Below are positions 60,050-64,000 of a DNA stretch of 64,000 nucleotides, piece by piece (position 1 is the first letter of the stretch; every line of letters starts with the position of its first letter). A model generated the notes under the pieces. The model saw nothing but the letters and a program-made list of their open reading frames with translations, did not search any database and was not told where the DNA came from. A program made the translations under genes and the position numbers. Source of the stretch: Nicotiana tabacum (lineage: Eukaryota > Streptophyta > Magnoliopsida > Solanales > Solanaceae); contig NC_134084.1 of assembly GCF_000715075.1 (NCBI RefSeq), positions 102,404,411 through 102,468,410 of the forward strand, read 5' to 3'.

Positions 60050-60239
60050 TCAGAGATTTTTCATTGATTCAGGAATCACCCCTCCAAAGTTATTATCATC
60101 CAAACCTACTTCTTCAAGATTAGTGGCATTTGTTAAGGACGAGATGAAGCTTAGGTCATCATATCCTCCGCTTCCCAGGAGGTTGCTGGATATGCTTAAA
60201 TGACTAAGCTTATACAATTTCCCCAACTTAGGAACTTGA
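60050..60239 (-). pseudogene. LRR receptor-like kinase fragment, second part
   Basis: The minus-strand translation contains 'VPKLGKLYKLSHLSISSNLLG', 'DLSFISSLTNATNLEEVGL' and 'NNFGGVIPESMKNL', consecutive leucine-rich repeats of the extracellular domain of LRR-XII-type receptor kinases. It continues the repeat order from 61159-61314 and is split by the hAT element. There is no signal peptide, membrane segment or kinase domain. Similarity ends near 60050, so it is a captured fragment, not a gene. Confidence 0.8.
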
Positions 60240-60247
60240 CCTGTAAG
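60240..60247 (+). repeat. 8-bp target duplication of the hAT element, left copy (cctgtaag)
   Basis: It is identical to 61151-61158. Removing the element plus one copy restores LRR continuity at the DNA level. Confidence 0.9.
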
Positions 60248-61150
60248 TACAGGCGGACCTACGTTGTTGATTGAGGGGTCATGCGACCCCGTTAGCCTCA
60301 GCAAAAACACTGTATATATATGTTATATATATCTGTGAACATATATTGGACCCCTTAAATATTTTATTTGTGACCGCTAACACAAAAGAACATATGGGAG
60401 AAGTGGTTGCTTTGCTCGCTCAAAATCCCTCCTTTGCTCGAAGACGCTGGTTCGAATCCCTCTTCAGCAATTGCTCCTCCTTTTTTATTTTAGTTGTTCT
60501 CCTTGTTATTTTAATACAATGTAACTTTTGCTCCTCCTTTTTATTTTAGTTTTTCTCCTCGTTTTATTTTAATACAACGTAATTTATACTTCATAGCAAA
60601 TTGCTTTATTTTTTACTTTTATCTTCTTCATTTTAAATTCAATTATATTTTAGCATTAATATATGATAGTCCACTTTATTTTATTTTTTTCAAGTTTCTC
60701 CTTGAAATTAAAAATCTCAAATTGCAACTTATCGCTCTACAAATAGAAAAAAAAAACAAATCTTTATGCAACAACATTACTTTGACGCATTAACAACTAA
60801 TTCTTTGACTATCAACATACTCTTGATCTTGATTCCTTTAGTATATTTTTGATAATTTAAAGTTTGAATGCCCTTTTGATCGCTGACCCATTTTTTCAAT
60901 TGAAAACTCGAAATTTTAAAGTGTGAAACGTGCTTAATCAAACACCTTCCCTTCGCATACCACCCATTTTGCGAAGAAATCTCTATCTCCCTGTTTGATG
61001 CTTTTTTTTCTTTAGAACTTCTTTTTGTTTATACTTGGATGATAAGTCATCATAGTCATTAAGTTTTTAAAGAGTTGCACGCCGAATTTTATCGCTAGTG
61101 ATTAACATACAGTGGTGCCCTGTCGTGCTAAAATCCTGGATCCGCCTCTA
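60248..61150. mobile_element. Non-autonomous hAT element, 903 bp
   Basis: Terminal inverted repeats TACAGGCGGACC and TAGAGGCGGATCC (imperfect), with a perfect 8-bp target duplication, fit the hAT superfamily. No transposase frame is present. Inside is a tandem duplication of about 58 bp (60471-60586, 'ttgctcctcctttt...') and a 'ggttcgaatccc' word. It interrupts the LRR fragment. Confidence 0.88.
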
Positions 61151-61158
61151 CCTGTAAG
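61151..61158 (+). repeat. 8-bp target duplication of the hAT element, right copy (cctgtaag)
   Basis: It pairs with 60240-60247. Confidence 0.9.
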
Positions 61159-61314
61159 GCTGTTGTTATCAACGAAAAGATACTCAAGATTCGACAAATT
61201 TGACAATGAAATAGGAAGTGGTCCTGAAAAAGAATTTTTAGATATGGCTATGTAGTACAAATTAGGAAGAGTGATTCCCAAATATGGTGGAAGAGTCCCT
61301 TTGAATTTGTTCAT
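61159..61314 (-). pseudogene. LRR receptor-like kinase fragment, first part
   Basis: The minus strand encodes 'FKGTLPPYLGITLPNLYYIAI', 'NSFSGPLPISLSNLSNLEYLF' and 'DNNSLTG', typical plant extracellular LRRs (LxxLxxL and N-x-F/L-x-G-x-L/I-P). Upstream of 61314 the sequence changes abruptly to non-LRR tandem repeats, so this is a fragment. Confidence 0.8.
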
Positions 61315-61317
61315 TTA

Positions 61318-61560
61318 CAAACAAAAACTTCAGTTCTAGAGCTGAAATTCGCCAGTTACAAACAAAAACTTCAGCTCTAGAGTTGAAGTGCGCCAGTTAC
61401 AAACAAAAACTTCAGCTCTAGAGCTGACAAAACAAAAACTTCAGCTTTAGAACTGAAGTTCGCCAGTTACAAAACAAAAACTTCAGCTCTAGAGCTGAAG
61501 TTCGCCAGTTACAAAACAAAAACTTCAACTCTCGAGCTGAAGTTCGCCAGTTATAAAAAT
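61318..61560 (+). repeat. Tandem repeat with an embedded 20-bp palindrome, six units
   Basis: Units of about 42 bp contain 'cttcagctctagagctgaag' (a perfect palindrome in three to four units; others carry one or two changes), then 'ttcgccagttacaaa'. Diverged single copies continue to about 61735. It lies in the right arm of the candidate capturing element. Confidence 0.88.
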
Positions 61561-61871
61561 AAAAGCATCAACAATTACAAACAAAAACTTCAGCAAATAG
61601 AGAACAAAACTTTAGCTACTATGCTTAAGTTCAACAATTACAAACAAATACTTCAGCACACTTGCTACTTCAGTCCCGTCTACTAGAATGCTGAAGTTTT
61701 GCGTGATTGCCTTTGTTACTTCAACCCCGTATGCTGAAGTTACGCGAAAAAGTGGGTACGCTTGCAATTTTTTTTGCAAAGCGGGCACAAGTTAAAACGT
61801 GACCCAAAAAGCGGGTATAGATGCAAATGCATAAGCAGTATCGCAATTTCTAGTAAGAGGCCAGTTATTGT

Positions 61872-61893
61872 TTATATATATATATATATATAG
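61872..61893 (+). repeat. (TA)n microsatellite
   Basis: An uninterrupted run of TA dinucleotides. Confidence 0.9.
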
Positions 61894-62876
61894 AGTAAAA
61901 AATTTCGACGAAGCGGTGTCCCGTGACACCGCTTGAGTCCATGTAAATCTGCGAATGTTGGGTGTATAAAATAATTTCAGCGATCAAAGGTTGTGTCACA
62001 GGGATTTGCTCCCAACTACTATTAAGTAATTTTAGTTTAGTAATTTAGTTCTTAGGTTTTAGTTGATCAAATAGCTCAAGTTAAAAAAATCAATTTATGT
62101 CCTTCAAGTCAATTTAGGAACCCCAATTTTAGTAATCATTCTGTGATATTGACATCTCTGTATAGGTCAAAATCTGCCTCGGAGGAGGTTTAGCCTGAAA
62201 TGGTATTATGAAAAGTGACGTGGCCAAGGTCGACTAGTAAACCGTGGGGCCAAGCGGTCAATAACGGTCGAAATCAAGTATCAAGGGCAGTATTAACGGC
62301 TAGTTTTTGTAATAGAATATTTAGGAGAATATTCATTGAATATTTTTTGTACTTGTACTTTTAGGGCTGACTGAGGATTTGTCCCGTATAAATAGAAAAA
62401 GAGATAAGGTGAAAGGCATGTAACATACATTGGTTAAGAATACTTTTTGAGAAAAGACTCTCTCTCTAGAAAAGAGACAAACATTACCTTTCTAATAAGA
62501 TTCTTCCATCCATTATTACATACTTTTCCATCAGATCCGAAAATAGTTCTAATATTCTAGGATTTGGTGAATCACTCTTCTTATTTACATTAATGTCATT
62601 TATTATTATTTATTGTATGATATTCTCTTACCGTTACTGAAACTTTTCGGAATATTAAATATACACAGCATTTAATCCCCTACCAATGTTATCTTGCAAT
62701 ATGTGTGCTAACTAGTTATAAATCTAGGGATATTATCATTAACTTGTTTTAACCCCTTGTTACATAAAATTAATTAGTTTAATCAAAGATTTACACTTTT
62801 TTGGTCAAACAATCTTGACTATCCGCCAGAGCTACATAGATCTTGCTGCTTGCAAGGGATTATGTTGATGGTTCTT
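61894..62876. other. Intergenic region with promoter-like sequence
   Basis: It holds an inverted repeat 'aagcggtgtc' / 'gacaccgctt' near 61910-61935 and a TATA box 'cgtataaatag' near 62386, followed by a GA-rich leader with 'actctctctctag'. This could be a solo LTR or a gene promoter on the plus strand. I could not find paired ends. Confidence 0.4.
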
Positions 62877-64000
62877 CTACTTTGAAGTAAATCCAAGAAA
62901 ATCAAGCAGATAAAATTTCATATCCAATATTGGGGAGGGGTTGGGGAGAACAGTGCAGTGGAAGACTTTCGAGAACAAAGCTTCAACATGACCAGACGGT
63001 GCAGAAGTCAGAACTGCGTTAGCTTTAGCTGCATGGCAAAACGCATCACCAGTTTTACAAAATGCTGGCTTCTCATCAGCATTCGTTGAACAGGAAAACG
63101 GTTCTCTAATTTTCCCCGCATGGTCTTCTGCATCTCTTATTTGCATACAGGAACCCAAACAAACAAATATATAACAGATCAATCCTTTGGCTAAAATTCA
63201 GAACCTAGTAAAACCAATAAAGAAAAAAAAGGGGGAATTGAAACCTAAACATATTGACTTCCATAGTAGTACAAGACAGTGCAGTGAGCAGTCTCCTGCA
63301 AAAGTAACATGGCCCTGAGGCATTCTGGTTATAAAATGCACAACAGTTGAAAAGCGCGACTTGATTAGCTGGACGATATTGCAATAGCATCAAGCTCTCA
63401 GCTGCCTTCAGCACCAACAAAAATGGCAGGGAGGAACTTGCAGTGGATGAAACTGAAATCTACAATGGAAGTGGAGGGTTACCTTCCTTGCTACACAGCT
63501 CAAACATCTTGCAGAACTCTAATCACCTTGAAGACAGTATAGTTGCCGTATATTTCCTGAAGCTGTCAAATATTGGCAGAACAGTGGGTGAGGATAAAAA
63601 GTTAAAACACCGACACCAAGAAATGATATACAAACTGCCACCATTACCATATAACCAGTCCTTAAAGCACGCATGGAGAGCAGTTGCTACTTCTCGCTTC
63701 CGCGTCTCGTCAAGCTCAGTGTCCTTTAACATACGCTTATTCTCCTCCAAGTGTTTGTGCTGAAAGGGTCAAGAAGTATGAATTATGATTTTCCAAAAAT
63801 TTGATGATTCAACTAAAGCATTAAAATATGACAGTATGTATTGGAGTATACTACATAAACGGAGGATCAGTAATCATATTGTGTGCACAAATGTGATGCA
63901 AAATGATACAAAAAGTTAGTTGGTGTTCTAACGCACATTTCTCTGCTGGGATGCCAAATAAGCATCCGGTAAAGGGAATGGATTATCTTTCGTGGACCCG
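62877..64000 (-). CDS. 3' end of an unrecognised host gene, four candidate exons (partial)
   Basis: Candidate exons on the minus strand are 63937-64000 (partial), 63648-63759, 63527-63562 and 62877-63127. All are bordered by GT donors and AG acceptors. The reading phase is consistent across the three junctions (0, 1, 1) and the last exon stays open to TAG at 62877-62879. Residues include 'PFPLPDAYLASQQRN', 'LEENKRMLKDTELDETRKRE' and, in the last exon, 'EPFSCSTNADEKPAF'. The second exon looks helical and charged. I do not recognise the family. An alternative is a stop (TAG) read directly after exon three if its donor is not used. Codon use and lack of repeats contrast with the transposon regions. 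Confidence 0.4.

Larger units (their letters stand above)
59899..61850. mobile_element. Candidate gene-capturing element with imperfect inverted ends
   Basis: The left arm (59899-59996) and the reverse complement of the right arm (61735-61850) share ordered words: 'catttaacctatacccag' against 'catttgcatctatacccg', 'gttttaacttgtaccca' against 'gttttaacttgtgcccg', then 'acccacttttt' and 'aacttcagc'. Between them are an LRR-receptor fragment and subterminal tandem repeats. No exact target duplication was found, so the class (Pack-MULE-like or other) is open. Confidence 0.5.

Noticed and set aside
60440..60465. tRNA gene in the hAT element
   Set aside because: Only a B-box-like word is seen. No cloverleaf, anticodon arm or spaced A box could be formed.

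Overview
The window is plant nuclear DNA that is almost entirely nested LTR retrotransposons of the Ty3/gypsy superfamily. The protein and LTR types, A+T-rich flanks and a leucine-rich-repeat gene fragment suggest Solanaceae, most likely Nicotiana. That is recognition from memory, not a database result. No bacterial, organellar or phage feature was seen, and no complete host gene lies in the window.

Four large elements are stacked. D (50636-59281, minus strand) is the oldest layer: a decayed chromovirus-type (Tekay/Del-like) gypsy element with a 4.58-kb LTR, cut in its integrase. C (18037-50635, plus strand, minus its insertions) is an Athila-lineage element inserted into D. Its 3' LTR abuts the broken integrase of D, and a candidate target duplication (acaac) follows. 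C carries pol, and after it an extra ORF3 of the plant-transposon-protein type preceded by a promoter-like segment. A (1-18036, minus strand) and B (21224-43965, plus strand) are two Ogre/Tat-like elements inserted into C. B has a perfect 5-bp duplication (caaaa) on both sides.

B is a nearly full-architecture Ogre-like element: 4.46-kb LTRs, PBS, an upstream ORF1 (DUF7745-like plus coiled coil), gag-protease with a G-patch-like tail, a candidate intron, RT, a degenerate RNase H plus a second archaeal-type RNase H, integrase, a long 3' region with a 41-bp minisatellite, PPT and 3' LTR. It is broken by several stops and one frameshift. A is a deletion derivative of a sister subfamily. It keeps LTRs, PBS, PPT and most of gag, but lacks ORF1, most of protease, and the RT-RNase H-integrase core. 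Its 3' region carries a different, 30-bp minisatellite of 41 units with higher-order order.

The most interesting signal is a small hairpin module that recurs seven times in A and B. It lies after ORF1, after the integrase and near the PPT, with one extra copy in A. Inner and outer stems change in a compensatory way between copies, which implies a selected structure. A second signal is reciprocal CAG-to-TAG decay: A and B each carry stops where the other keeps CAG.

Right of D (59282-64000) lies a MITE remnant; a captured LRR-receptor fragment between imperfect inverted repeats, itself split by a 903-bp hAT element with an 8-bp target duplication; a promoter-like stretch; and on the minus strand the apparent last exons of an unrecognised host gene.
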